Assembly (NCBI GenBank): GCA_958415525.1 | Contig: CATYZE010000019.1 | Location: 1-49,440, forward strand | Length of the DNA stretch: 49,440 nt | Source: an uncultured Collinsella sp. | GTDB taxonomy: Bacteria > Actinomycetota > Coriobacteriia > Coriobacteriales > Coriobacteriaceae | Direction of reading: 5' to 3' | Shown here: positions 11,370 through 19,973 of the stretch, piece by piece | How the letters are laid out: each line of letters begins with the position of its first letter | Position numbering within the stretch: the stretch's first letter is position 1 | The notes under the pieces: generated by a model | Databases searched by the model: none | What the model was told of the DNA's origin: nothing | The model's input: the letters and a program-made list of their open reading frames with translations, nothing else | Program-made: the position numbers and the translations under genes

Positions 11370-11574
11370 CATTCATTCGAATCCATATTTGAGTGTATCA
11401 GCGAACCCAAAAGGTTGCGCAACGAATGGGCAAATTAAGGATGCGAGTGGAAGCATCCATGCGATAAGCGGATACAAAGCATCTTTGTTGCACAACAAAC
11501 TTACAGTCGCACGGGGAAATTATGACTACCCCGTGCGTCGCGAGGAAAACATACGGCAGGAGCAGGCTCGCCAC

Positions 11575-12171
11575 CTAAATCGTGCGACGGGCCTCGATGG
11601 CGCGCCCGAGCGTAAGCTCGTCGGCATACTCCAGGTCGCCGCCCACGGGCAGACCACTCGCCAGACGCGACACCTCGACGCCCAGCGGCTTGATAGTGCG
11701 GGCCAGGTAGCTCGCCGTGGTCTCGCCCTCAATATTGGGGTTGGTGGCGATGATGACCTCGTGGATGTCCTCGTGACCCAAGCGTGCCAGCAGCTCGCGA
11801 ATGTGCAGCTGCTCGGGGCCAATCTTGTCCATGGGGCTGATCACGCCGCCCAGCACATGGTACAGGCCATGGTAGCTGCCCGTGCGCTCGATCGCCTGGA
11901 CGTCGCGCGGCTCGCCCACCACGCAAATGCGAGTGGTGTCGCGCATCGAATCCTGGCAGATGGAGCACTCGTCGGCCGTGGCGTAGTTAAAGCAGCGGCT
12001 GCAAAAGTGAACCTCCTGCTTAACCTCCAGGATGGCCTCGGCCAGGCGGCGCGCCTCCTCGGCGTCAGCCTCCAACAGGTAATAGGCGATGCGCTGAGCT
12101 GACTTGGGACCAATGCCCGGCAGGCGGCCCAGCTCATCGAGCAGTTTTTGCAGACTGTGATTCGCACTCAT
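11575..12171 (-). CDS. recR: Recombination mediator RecR
   Basis: A 198-residue protein of typical RecR length. The N-terminal helix-hairpin-helix includes LPGIGPKSAQRIAYYLL (about 17-33). A C4 zinc finger follows (Cys57, Cys60, Cys69, Cys72 in CSRCFNYATADECSICQD). The Toprim domain has ICVVGEPRDVQAIE and EVIIATNPNIEGETTASYL, and the C-terminus has SRLASGLPVGGDLEYADE. RecR acts with RecF/RecO to load RecA at single-strand gaps. The gene follows ybaB after 13 bases in the common dnaX-ybaB-recR order, although here two small genes and a plus-strand gene lie between ybaB and dnaX. Very sure. Confidence 0.97.
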   Translation of the reverse strand: MSANHSLQKLLDELGRLPGIGPKSAQRIAYYLLEADAEEARRLAEAILEVKQEVHFCSRCFNYATADECSICQDSMRDTTRICVVGEPRDVQAIERTGSYHGLYHVLGGVISPMDKIGPEQLHIRELLARLGHEDIHEVIIATNPNIEGETTASYLARTIKPLGVEVSRLASGLPVGGDLEYADELTLGRAIEARRTI

Positions 12172-12184
12172 ATATATGCGTGTC

Positions 12185-12505
12185 TTAGAACGGCATGCCC
12201 GGGATGTTGAGGCCGCCGGTGATGGCGCCCATCTGCTTGTTGGCGAGCTCGTTGACGCCGCGGACGGCCTCGTTGACGGCAGCCATGATCATGTCCTGCA
12301 GCATATCGACGTCCTCGGGATCGAGGGCATCGGGGTCGATGGTAAGGTTGACGAGCTCCATCTCGCCGTTAACGGTCACCTTGACCATACCGCCGCCGGC
12401 AGAGGCGTCGACGGTCTGGGACTTGAGGTTCTCCTGCGCGGCGGCAAGCTGCTCCTGCATCTTGCGAGCCTGCTTCATCATCTGCTGCATGTTCATACCG
12501 GCCAT
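12185..12505 (-). CDS. ybaB: YbaB/EbfC nucleoid-associated protein
   Basis: A 106-residue protein beginning MAGMNMQQMMKQARKMQEQL, the characteristic methionine/glutamine-rich helix of YbaB. It is followed by the central VKVTVNGEMELVNLTIDP strand pair and a DLLQ-like helix (DMLQDMIMAAVNEAV). YbaB dimers bind DNA and condense the nucleoid; many bacteria encode it between dnaX and recR. The start codon follows AGGAG. It is very probably co-transcribed with recR, whose ATG is 13 bases downstream of its stop. Confidence 0.96.
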   Translation of the reverse strand: MAGMNMQQMMKQARKMQEQLAAAQENLKSQTVDASAGGGMVKVTVNGEMELVNLTIDPDALDPEDVDMLQDMIMAAVNEAVRGVNELANKQMGAITGGLNIPGMPF

Positions 12506-12846
12506 GATGGCTCCTTTACGTGCGGCCGCACGCCGAGCTGCAAGGGCAGCCGGAGCGCGGCAGGACTTTCAAACTCAAAAATCGTACCACGGCGCGGGGC
12601 AAGCAAGCGGGGCGGACACGCTACCTCAGTCGATATACATGTCCTGGAGTGCAAACCGCACCCAAAGATTATGCGAAGTTGAATAATTCGCATCTGCATA
12701 ATATTGAAAGCTAAATCTTGTAGAGCCGGAATCCGACATTTTCTGCATCCAGCTAGATAACAAAATGCCGAACCGCTGCTCGAGGCGGCGCTCATGATGG
12801 CAGGGTATAATTTGATTGTCACAGACAGCAATTTGGAGGTGCCCCC
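12506..12846. promoter_or_regulatory. Divergent promoter region between ybaB and the 12847 gene
   Basis: No gene is visible in these 341 bases. A consensus -10 box TATAAT at 12806-12811 points to the plus-strand gene at 12847; its -35 region is weak. The AT-richer 12660-12720 part probably carries the minus-strand ybaB-recR promoter, but I cannot fix it. Confidence 0.45.
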
Positions 12847-13314
12847 ATGAATGCCCCCGACGCGCTCCAAAACATCCGCTCAAAACACCCCGTTGCATAT
12901 GTGGTTCTCTATCTCTTTGTCGGCTGGGCATTACTGGTTGTCATCACCCATGCTATAGCCTTTGGAGCAGAACTGCTGATAGCCAGCTCGGACCAGCCCG
13001 TCGTCAAATGGGAAGCGACCGATGAGTGCACCGACGGGACCCGGACCGTTTACTACAACAGCCCGTCCCTTTACCAAGAGCTCAAGGTCAAGATAAAGGA
13101 CTCCAAGATTGTCGGTGCCGAACCAGGCGCTTTCTTGACAATCGGAGCAACCCTCGACGCCGAGCAAGTCGAGTACACGGACAGCCGCGCGACGTATCGT
13201 GTCGACCTCAGCACCCTGGGCCGACCGTCACGTACCTGTCTGCTCGAATGCGACATACGCGGCACCACACTACACATGTCCGAAATACAAATGCGCCCGG
13301 ACAAAAGAAAGTGA
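12847..13314 (+). CDS. Small single-pass membrane protein, unknown
   Basis: A 155-residue protein I do not recognise. It begins MNAPDALQNIRSKHPVAYVV, and residues about 17-43 form one membrane helix (VVLYLFVGWALLVVITHAI). The remaining 110 residues should face outside the cytoplasm; they hold three cysteines (ECTDGTR, RTCLLECDIRG) and look like a beta-rich domain. A good GGAGGTG site precedes the ATG, and TATAAT at 12806 gives a likely promoter. It is alone on the plus strand between minus-strand DNA-repair genes. It resembles in layout, not clearly in sequence, the small anchored proteins at 43694 and 44600. Confidence 0.7.
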   Translation: MNAPDALQNIRSKHPVAYVVLYLFVGWALLVVITHAIAFGAELLIASSDQPVVKWEATDECTDGTRTVYYNSPSLYQELKVKIKDSKIVGAEPGAFLTIGATLDAEQVEYTDSRATYRVDLSTLGRPSRTCLLECDIRGTTLHMSEIQMRPDKRK

Positions 13315-13337
13315 TGTACGGCCCGAGTCGAAACAGG

Positions 13338-13598
13338 CTAGGCATAGACTCGTCCGCCTTCGTAGGCAAAACGCAGGATGAGCGGGGCATTGTTACGCAC
13401 GAAATCATCGAGTTCTTTGAGGTCTGCTTCGCTAAAGCCCTCGTGTGACACCCAATTGAATGCCGGCAAGATACACTCCGCCGTGTCAAAACCCCAATCG
13501 CGCGGGCGCTCCACAACAACCTTCACCGTGTTGTCCTCCCGGACTTCGGAATACGAAACCTGCGTATCGTCCTCAAGGCGGACATATTCCCACATCAT
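13338..13598 (-). CDS. Small 86-aa protein, unknown
   Basis: A compact 86-residue acidic protein beginning MMWEYVRLEDDTQVSYSEV and containing VERPRDWGFDTAECILP and DFVRNNAPLILRFAYEGG. The regular high-GC codon use and the GGAG site before the paired ATGATG start argue that it is real. There are no membrane or zinc motifs, and I cannot name a family. It lies on the minus strand 54 bases after the dnaX stop and may be co-transcribed with dnaX. Confidence 0.65.
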   Translation of the reverse strand: MMWEYVRLEDDTQVSYSEVREDNTVKVVVERPRDWGFDTAECILPAFNWVSHEGFSEADLKELDDFVRNNAPLILRFAYEGGRVYA

Positions 13599-13652
13599 AA
13601 GCTCGCTCCGTTCAAAGGGTTCTCTTCTTGAGCAGTATACCCGCCTGCGCAG

Positions 13653-16127
13653 CTACTCCACCGGTTTGAAGATGGTGGCCTGACCGAAGACGCTGCGGAT
13701 GAGGTCTTTGGCCTCGTCCTCGGTCTGCGGGATGCTCGGGGCTGCGCCCTGATGGCCGAAGGGGCTGCCCGCACCGGGGTTGGACTCCCAGGGAGCCGCG
13801 GGGGCGTCGTCGCTTGCGGGGGCCGCGGGTGCCTCCGCAGCGGGCTTGGGCGCGGACGCCGTGGCCGGCACGTCGAACGGAGGCAGATCGTCCCCGCTCG
13901 CATCGCCAGCGAAGCCGCCGACCATAGCGTCGTCGTAGGGCACCTGCTCGGATTCCCACGGTGCAGACTGCGCAGACGGCTGAGCCTTGGGAGCGGACGC
14001 GCGCTCGGGCGCTCGGGGTGCGGGCTCGGTCGGGAGCTTGCCCGTGGCAGGAGCGCCAGCGGGGTTGTCGGAGCGCAGCCAGGGGGCTTTGCCCAGGTCG
14101 GATGACTTGGGCGCAGGCGCGGCGGCGGGCTTGGGCGCGGGGACCGGAGCAGCTTGTTTGGGCGCAGCGGGTTCAGGCGCCGACGGGGTCGGTGCCGCTA
14201 CCGGTGCCGCTTTTGGCTGCGTCGCGCTGACGCTCGAGGATGCAGGGGCCGCCGAGGACACGGGTTGCGGGTCCGCAGATGCCGCAGCCCGCGCAGATGG
14301 AGAATGCTCCTCATGTTGAGGAGCCGGCGTGCCACCTCCATCCAGGACGTAGTCGACGGTGCGACGACCGAAGACCGCGCAGACCGTCGGCAGGACCACC
14401 GACTGCGTATCGGCGCGACCGAGCATCTTGATGGCAAAAGTCGAACCCGCGGGGAACGAGACCGTGAGCTTGGAGCCGTCGTCGGCCGTGGCGCGGGCGT
14501 TGAGCAAAAGCCCTGCGTAGGAAGCCTGACGCGCCTTGACACGCTCGACAACCTCGGCCCATTTGCGCTGCAGCTCTCCGGCATCCTCGACCGCGGGCGT
14601 CTCGGCAGCACCGGCGGCGGCAACCTGGGCGGCATTGTTGGACTGGGGCTTAGGTGCCGGAGCGGTGGCAGGCGCGGGAGCCGGGGCAGCGGCGGGCTGG
14701 GGCGCGGACGCCGCAGACTTGGACGCCGGTGCGGACGCAGCACGAGACGCCGGCTGAGCCGCCGGAGCGGCAGCACCACGGTCCCAAGGCATTCCGCCCT
14801 GATGCGCGGACGTAGCAGCGGGGGCAGTGGATGCCGCCGGAGCGGCAGCACGGGCGCCCGAAATGAGCGTCGGCTGCTGGGCAGCAGCGGGTACGGATGC
14901 TGCAGGCGCGGCGGCCTGAGCAGCAGCCACGCTCGCCGGCACGGCGCCGTTGGCAACCATGGCCTCCAGGCGTGCCACGCGCTCGGCCAATGCCTCAATC
15001 GTTATATCAGCCTCGGGGCGTGCCAGACGCGTGCAGGCAATCTCGAGCACCAGGCGCACGTCGCTCGCGCCCCTCATCTCCAGTGCGGCATCGTCGAGCA
15101 CTGTCAGCACACGGGCCAGGCGGTCGGCAGGATGCTCGCCAAAGGCAGCGGCCTCGGCGGCAAGCGCCTCGGCCTGCTCAGAGCCGCCCTCAAACAGCTC
15201 GGCGCGGGCACCGGCAACGCAGGCAACGTACACGTCACGCACATGCGCCACCAGGTCGCGCGTCAGCTCCAGCAGGTCGTTTCCTTCCTCGACCTGCGCA
15301 CGAATCAGTCCATAGAGCTCGGCAACATCGCGATCGGCAATGGCGCGGGAAAACTCGCCCAGAATCTGGTCCGAAACCTCGCCTAAAAGCGAGCGGGCGT
15401 CGTCCGCATGCACAGTACCGTTACCAAAGACGCTCAGCTGCTCCAGCGTGGACAATGCGTCGCGCATGCCGCCCTTGGCATGGCGCGCCACGATAGCCAG
15501 CGCCTCGTCGTCGTAATCGAAGCCCTCCTGCTCGCACACGTATGCCAGGCGATGCTCAATATCCTCGTTACCGATGCGGTGGAAATCGAAGCGCTGGCAG
15601 CGCGAGAGGATGGTCTCCAGAATCTTTTGCGGGTCGGTGGTGCACAGTACAAAGATCACGTGCGCCGGCGGCTCCTCGAGTGTCTTGAGCAGCGCGTTGA
15701 ACGCCGCCGTCGTGAGCATGTGGACCTCGTCGATGATATAGATCTTGTACTTGCCGCGCACCGGGGCAAAGTTGACGGAGTTGATGATCTCCTCGCGCAC
15801 GTTGTCCACGCCGGTACGGCTTGCGGCATCGAGCTCGTAGACGTCCGGGTGGTTGCCCTCGGCGATAAGCTCGCACTCCTCGCAGGTACCGTCGGGCATG
15901 CAGCCACTCGCGCCCTCGGCGCGCGCCGCCTCGGCATTGCGGCAGAGCAGCGCCTTGGCAAGGATGCGCGCCATAGTAGTCTTGCCCGTGCCGCGCGGTC
16001 CGCAGAACAGGTAGGCGTGGGACAGGCGTCCCTCGGTAATGGCGTGCTCGAGCGTCGAGACGATATGCTGCTGGCCCACCACGGACTCGAAGGTGAGCGG
16101 GCGATACTTTCGGTACAACGATTCCAT
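13653..16127 (-). CDS. dnaX: DNA polymerase III subunits gamma/tau
   Basis: An 824-residue protein. It starts MESLYRKYRPLTFESVVGQQ, the standard DnaX opening, after a GGGGGAGC site; the open frame runs to 16601, but nothing upstream resembles DnaX. Walker A is GPRGTGKTT at 43-51, the zinc cysteines are 62, 76, 82 and 85, then IIDEVHML for Walker B, and LSRCQRF as the SRC sensor. It is the clamp-loader ATPase of the replisome. Domains I-III end near residue 370. The C-terminal half is an unusually long Ala/Pro-rich region interrupted by a globular part (about 520-620, ELQRKWAEVVERVKARQ), and it ends in EDEAKDLIRSVFGQATIFKPVE. No frameshift site was identified. Confidence 0.96.
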   Translation of the reverse strand: MESLYRKYRPLTFESVVGQQHIVSTLEHAITEGRLSHAYLFCGPRGTGKTTMARILAKALLCRNAEAARAEGASGCMPDGTCEECELIAEGNHPDVYELDAASRTGVDNVREEIINSVNFAPVRGKYKIYIIDEVHMLTTAAFNALLKTLEEPPAHVIFVLCTTDPQKILETILSRCQRFDFHRIGNEDIEHRLAYVCEQEGFDYDDEALAIVARHAKGGMRDALSTLEQLSVFGNGTVHADDARSLLGEVSDQILGEFSRAIADRDVAELYGLIRAQVEEGNDLLELTRDLVAHVRDVYVACVAGARAELFEGGSEQAEALAAEAAAFGEHPADRLARVLTVLDDAALEMRGASDVRLVLEIACTRLARPEADITIEALAERVARLEAMVANGAVPASVAAAQAAAPAASVPAAAQQPTLISGARAAAPAASTAPAATSAHQGGMPWDRGAAAPAAQPASRAASAPASKSAASAPQPAAAPAPAPATAPAPKPQSNNAAQVAAAGAAETPAVEDAGELQRKWAEVVERVKARQASYAGLLLNARATADDGSKLTVSFPAGSTFAIKMLGRADTQSVVLPTVCAVFGRRTVDYVLDGGGTPAPQHEEHSPSARAAASADPQPVSSAAPASSSVSATQPKAAPVAAPTPSAPEPAAPKQAAPVPAPKPAAAPAPKSSDLGKAPWLRSDNPAGAPATGKLPTEPAPRAPERASAPKAQPSAQSAPWESEQVPYDDAMVGGFAGDASGDDLPPFDVPATASAPKPAAEAPAAPASDDAPAAPWESNPGAGSPFGHQGAAPSIPQTEDEAKDLIRSVFGQATIFKPVE

Positions 16128-16142
16128 GGGTGCTCCCCCGGG

Positions 16143-16148
16143 TATACT
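16143..16148 (+). promoter_or_regulatory. Possible -10 box for the 16243 gene
   Basis: TATACT at 16143-16148 lies 95 bases upstream of the plus-strand start at 16243, in the short divergent gap with dnaX. The -35 would fall in the first codons of dnaX and is not a good match. Confidence 0.35.
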
Positions 16149-16242
16149 GAGTCTTGTTGCCGCGACGGCCATGCGGTCGCACGGCATACTGCATCCATAA
16201 TAACCCGTACGGCGAGCCCGCCGCGATAGGAGTCCAAAGAGC

Positions 16243-16959
16243 ATGGCAGACGCAGAGAGCAACCTCGTTCCCTCCGAAGCAGCCGACCAGGTCGAGGTCG
16301 CGCTCGAGGCGCAGGCAGCGGCAGATGACGGCATTCTGTACCTCAACGAGTACCAGTACGAAAACGACCTCGTCACCGACTTCGCCCGTCTGGTCGCCTC
16401 GCCCAGGCGCCGTGGCTCCCTGTACGTCGCCGCCGCGATTGCCGCGCTCATCGGCATCGGCATGCTGGTGGCTGGCGGCAACTGGATCAAGTTCGGCGTC
16501 GTCCTTATCGTATTCGGCGCCTTTTTGGCCTGGTGGAGCAAGAACCTGCACCATACGCTCGCGCGCGACTTTATCGATGCCGTCGAGGCCGACGAGTCCA
16601 TGGGCGGCCGCTACCGCCGCGTCGCCGCCAACGAGGACGGCCTGATGGTGTGGGGTAAGAGCGGCAAGTCGCAGTTCTTCCCGTTTGAGAAGCTCGACCA
16701 TGTGCTCGACAGCGAGCGCATCTTTGTGGCCATGTTCGCCGACCAGGGCGTGACGATCCCCAAGGACACCTTCGTCCGTGGCGATGCCGAGCAGTTTGGC
16801 CCCTTCCTCAAGGCGCACATCAACAAAAAACTCCGCATCGAGACCAAACGCAAGAAGATGAAGGCCGAGAAGGCCGCCGCCGAGGCCAAGCAGGGCGACA
16901 AGCCCCAGGAGACCAAAGGCAAGCAGCGCAAGCAGAAGAAGAACAAGAAGAAGCGCTAA
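16243..16959 (+). CDS. YcxB-like membrane protein with lysine-rich tail
   Basis: A 238-residue protein. The acidic N-terminus (about 1-35) is followed by LYLNEYQYENDLVTDFARL, then two adjacent hydrophobic segments at about 66-105 (LYVAAAIAALIGIGMLVAGG and FGVVLIVFGAFLAWW). The segment GLMVWGKSGKSQFFPFEKLDHV and VTIPKDTFVRGDAEQFGPFL resembles the C-terminal domain of YcxB-like proteins, whose role is unknown. The last 40 residues are almost all Lys, Ala, Glu and Gln. The ATG follows AGGAG. It points away from dnaX and toward the kinase operon, from which a promoter-like sequence separates it. Confidence 0.7.
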   Translation: MADAESNLVPSEAADQVEVALEAQAAADDGILYLNEYQYENDLVTDFARLVASPRRRGSLYVAAAIAALIGIGMLVAGGNWIKFGVVLIVFGAFLAWWSKNLHHTLARDFIDAVEADESMGGRYRRVAANEDGLMVWGKSGKSQFFPFEKLDHVLDSERIFVAMFADQGVTIPKDTFVRGDAEQFGPFLKAHINKKLRIETKRKKMKAEKAAAEAKQGDKPQETKGKQRKQKKNKKKR

Positions 16960-17017
16960 AGCCAAACCAGACAGGCAGCCTCGCATCCCGCTATCCTCCC
17001 CATGCACCCGAGCGTGC

Positions 17018-17023
17018 TACACT
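17018..17023 (+). promoter_or_regulatory. Extended -10 promoter of the kinase/cell-wall operon
   Basis: TGCTACACT (TACACT at 17018-17023 preceded by TG) is an extended -10 box 80 bases upstream of the kinase start at 17104. The -35 hexamer is weak. The same TGCTACACT form precedes the tRNA-Arg gene, so it probably fits the main sigma factor of this organism. Confidence 0.5.
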
Positions 17024-17103
17024 AGCAGCATCTATGCCACCGCGAATGGCTCGGCCCCGCGCCCGCCGCTCGCAAACGAACTTTAAACGCACAAGGGTTG
17101 GCC

Positions 17104-18957
17104 ATGCCGCTTTTCTCGCAACATACCGCCCGGTTCTCGCCGGACGTTCCTTTGGAGGGCACCAGCTCTCGCGAGCTGCTCAAGCGGTACCAGCCGCTCG
17201 AGACACTTGCGACCGGCGGTTTTGGCTCCATCGAGATTTGCCGCGACACGCACCTGCGCCGCCGCGTCGCCATTAAGCGCATCCCCCTTATCAACGGTGC
17301 CGGCATGCCCGCCAGCGACATCATGGATGTCCTGCGCGAGGCGCACACTGCCGCCATGCTTCAACATCCCAATATCGTGCAGGTCATCGACTTTACGCAC
17401 GACACCGCCTATGCCTACCTGGTTATGGAATATGTCGATGGCATGTCGCTGGCCGAGTTTTTGCACCGCGTGGACGGCCACTCACTTACCTTTGACGAGG
17501 CCGCGGCCATTGCCGATGCCCTGGGTCAGGCGCTCGCCTTCGCCCATAGCAATGGCGTACTCCACCTGGACATTAAGCCCGCCAACGTGCTCATCGACCA
17601 CTCGGGCAATGTAAAGCTCACCGACTTTGGCATGGCGCGACTATCGTCCGCCGGTGGCTTTGGCGGCTCGCGCGGCGGCACCATCGGCTACATGCCGCCC
17701 GAGCAGCTCGATATCGAGACCGGCACGGTCGACGAACGCGCCGATGTCTTTGCCCTTGCCTGCGTGATCTATGAGGGCTTGTGCGGCAGCGCTCCCTTTA
17801 TGGCGGCCACGCCCGCCGACTCGCTCGACCGCATCATCGGCGGCGCCACCTATCCCAGCGAGCTGATACCACACTTTCCCCCGGGAGCCGAGGCCGCGCT
17901 CATGAGCGCGCTCTCCCCCATGCCGCAGGACCGCCCCAACAGCATCGAGGCATTTTGCGACCAACTCCTTGCCGGTCTGGGCAGCGTGCGCGAGGGCCGT
18001 CGCAGTCTGGAGCAAATGGTTGGCGAGCTTTCGGATGACGAGCAGGAGCTCGACGATATCGAGCCGTCGTACTACGAGGACGACGCCATCGAGGTCGACC
18101 CCGCACTCGGCTGGGCGGGCACGCGCTGGAGCCACGCGCGCGACTACACCATGCGCGCCATCTCGGCGCTAGCGTGCGGCACCTTCAGCTTTTTGCTGAT
18201 GCAGACGGCTGGCGTCGCGGCGCTTCCCGGACTTATCGTCGCCGCCATCGCGATCGGGGCAGCCGCCGGCCTAGCCCCGCAGATTGGCTCGGCAATCTCG
18301 GCCGTGGGCTTTTTGGTACTTATGGCCAACGCCACCATGCAGGCACAGGGTATTCTGTCGATGTTGCCCGTCGCGGTGATCTTTGCTGCCGCCATGTCCG
18401 GCTGGTGGATCGCCTGGGGACGCACCGAGGCCGCCGCAAGCACCGCACTCACCAGTGCGCTCGCGCTCGGCTGCCTGACCGGCAACACCTTTCTAGCAGC
18501 CGGAGCCGCCGCGGGCATCGCGGCATTTTGGCTCGGCCCGGCAAGCGCGGCGGCAGCAACGGGTATGGGCACGCTCTTTGCCCGCTTGGCCACGGTCGCT
18601 CTCTCTGCCGGAGGCGTACTGGGACTCGGCAACGTCGCCGCAGCACTGGGCGACGTGCTCCTTTGGGCCGCCTTCGTACTGGCTGCAGCCACGGCCGCGG
18701 CAGCATCGCTGCTGCTCAATGCCCATGCCAAGCGTGCCGATCAGGGCTCAAACCTTGCCGCAATCGCCGCCATCGCCGTCACCGGCATCGGCTGCGCAGC
18801 GGCATCCTGTCTTGCACACCATATGGAAATTGCCAGCCTTGCAGCCGCGGTCGCCGCCAAGGCGGCAGTTGCGGGAACCCTATCCTCTATAATCGTTGGG
18901 ATATGCCTATATTTGCTCGGATACCAAAGAACCTATACGGAGAGTGATCTTTCGTGA
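17104..18957 (+). CDS. Membrane Ser/Thr protein kinase with HLD catalytic loop
   Basis: A 617-residue protein. The kinase domain spans about 28-290: TGGFGSIEICRD (glycine-rich loop), VAIKRIPLI (catalytic Lys), LHLDIKPANVLI (catalytic loop) and LTDFGMARL (magnesium loop). The catalytic loop reads HLD where HRD is usual; this is an RD-lacking form that may be constitutively regulated but keeps the catalytic Asp, Lys and Asn. An acidic linker (ELSDDEQELDDIEPSYYEDD) precedes several hydrophobic segments at about 345-605. I use ATG 17104 with AAGGG at a normal distance, rather than TTG at 17098. The stop overlaps the GTG of the FhaA-like gene. It is the first gene of the cell-wall signalling operon. 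Confidence 0.87.
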   Translation: MPLFSQHTARFSPDVPLEGTSSRELLKRYQPLETLATGGFGSIEICRDTHLRRRVAIKRIPLINGAGMPASDIMDVLREAHTAAMLQHPNIVQVIDFTHDTAYAYLVMEYVDGMSLAEFLHRVDGHSLTFDEAAAIADALGQALAFAHSNGVLHLDIKPANVLIDHSGNVKLTDFGMARLSSAGGFGGSRGGTIGYMPPEQLDIETGTVDERADVFALACVIYEGLCGSAPFMAATPADSLDRIIGGATYPSELIPHFPPGAEAALMSALSPMPQDRPNSIEAFCDQLLAGLGSVREGRRSLEQMVGELSDDEQELDDIEPSYYEDDAIEVDPALGWAGTRWSHARDYTMRAISALACGTFSFLLMQTAGVAALPGLIVAAIAIGAAAGLAPQIGSAISAVGFLVLMANATMQAQGILSMLPVAVIFAAAMSGWWIAWGRTEAAASTALTSALALGCLTGNTFLAAGAAAGIAAFWLGPASAAAATGMGTLFARLATVALSAGGVLGLGNVAAALGDVLLWAAFVLAAATAAAASLLLNAHAKRADQGSNLAAIAAIAVTGIGCAAASCLAHHMEIASLAAAVAAKAAVAGTLSSIIVGICLYLLGYQRTYTESDLS

Positions 18958-19967
18958 ACTTCCTGAACATCTTCGAGGACCACGTGGCCGGCATCTTCGG
19001 TGCCACCCGTGCCCCGTTCTCCTTTAAGAAGCTTGCCAAGCAGGCCGCTCGCGACATGGAGGATCAGACTCTGGTGATTAACGGCGTCAACACGGCGCCG
19101 GCACTCTATACCATCCTGATCGCCGCCGACGACGATCCCATGCTCGCCCCGTTCTACCCCGAGCTTTCGCGCGAGGTCCGCGAGTTTGTGAAAGCGCAGG
19201 CCGAAAAGCGCCGTTATGTCTTTGTCGGCGAGCCCCTCGTGCGCTTTATGATCGATCCGCAGCTGCGCGCCGGCAAGTTCTCGGTCTTTGCCGAGAACGT
19301 CGATGCCCCCACGCTCGGCCGCCTGTACGAAGAAGAGCGCGCCTATCAAAACGGCCTGGGCCAGAACAACTCCGCGGCAAGCCGTGCCGCCAGCGCCCCG
19401 CGCGCCGGCCAGCAGCAGTTTGCTGCCCCGCAGCAGCAGCGCCCCGCCGCCATGCCCCAGCAGCAGCCGACGCCTCGCGCCGCCGCTCCCGACCCGCTTG
19501 CCGTGGCAGACCCCTTCGCGCCTAGCGTCCCCGACCCCGCCGCCGCACCCATCCCGGTGCCGCAGACCGTCTCGCGCGACGCGCTTGCCGGCATGGGCGG
19601 AGCCGCCGCGACCGGTGCCGCCGTGGGCCTAGGTGCCGCAGCCGGCATCGCCTCCAACATGGCGAGCACTCGCGCCCCGCAGCGCCCGCTCGCCCAGCTC
19701 ATCGACGTCGTGAGCGGCGAGAGCCATAGCATCACCTCCGCACAGGTGACCATCGGTCGCGAGCGCTCAGTTTCCGACATTGCCCTGCGCGACCCCAATG
19801 TGTCGCGCCGCCACGCCCAACTCACCTTTACGGGCTCGGATTGGTCGATCGAGGACCTCAATTCCACCAACGGCACGCTCGTCAACAACCGCCGCATTAC
19901 GCGCTGCCCGCTGCGCAACGGCGATCTGCTGACGTTTGGCCTGAGCACCTTTGAATTTAGGGGATAG
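18954..19967 (+). CDS. fhaA: FhaA-like protein: DUF3662 domain plus FHA domain
   Basis: A 337-residue protein. The N-terminal DUF3662/FhaA_N domain (about 1-125) starts MNFLNIFEDHVAGIFGATRA. A Gln/Pro/Ala-rich linker (about 135-230) follows, then a C-terminal FHA domain with VTIGRERSVSDIAL, NVSRRHAQLTF and WSIEDLNSTNGTLVNN. In actinobacteria FhaA binds phosphothreonine on kinase targets, including the MviN/MurJ pseudokinase domain, and links phosphorylation to wall synthesis. The start is GTG at 18954, overlapping the kinase stop (GTGA), with GGAGAG upstream. Codon style and spacing show one operon with the downstream fhaB, phosphatase and SEDS-PBP genes. Confidence 0.93.
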   Translation: MNFLNIFEDHVAGIFGATRAPFSFKKLAKQAARDMEDQTLVINGVNTAPALYTILIAADDDPMLAPFYPELSREVREFVKAQAEKRRYVFVGEPLVRFMIDPQLRAGKFSVFAENVDAPTLGRLYEEERAYQNGLGQNNSAASRAASAPRAGQQQFAAPQQQRPAAMPQQQPTPRAAAPDPLAVADPFAPSVPDPAAAPIPVPQTVSRDALAGMGGAAATGAAVGLGAAAGIASNMASTRAPQRPLAQLIDVVSGESHSITSAQVTIGRERSVSDIALRDPNVSRRHAQLTFTGSDWSIEDLNSTNGTLVNNRRITRCPLRNGDLLTFGLSTFEFRG

Positions 19968-19973
19968 TCGCTT

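Noticed and set aside
16128..16242. Small SRP RNA (ffs) next to dnaX
   Set aside because: The gap is short and the conserved SRP loop sequences are not visible.
16128..16601. N-terminal extension of dnaX
   Set aside because: DnaX proteins begin at the MESLYRKYRP motif, which has its own ribosome-binding site; the extra part overlaps a plus-strand gene in antisense.
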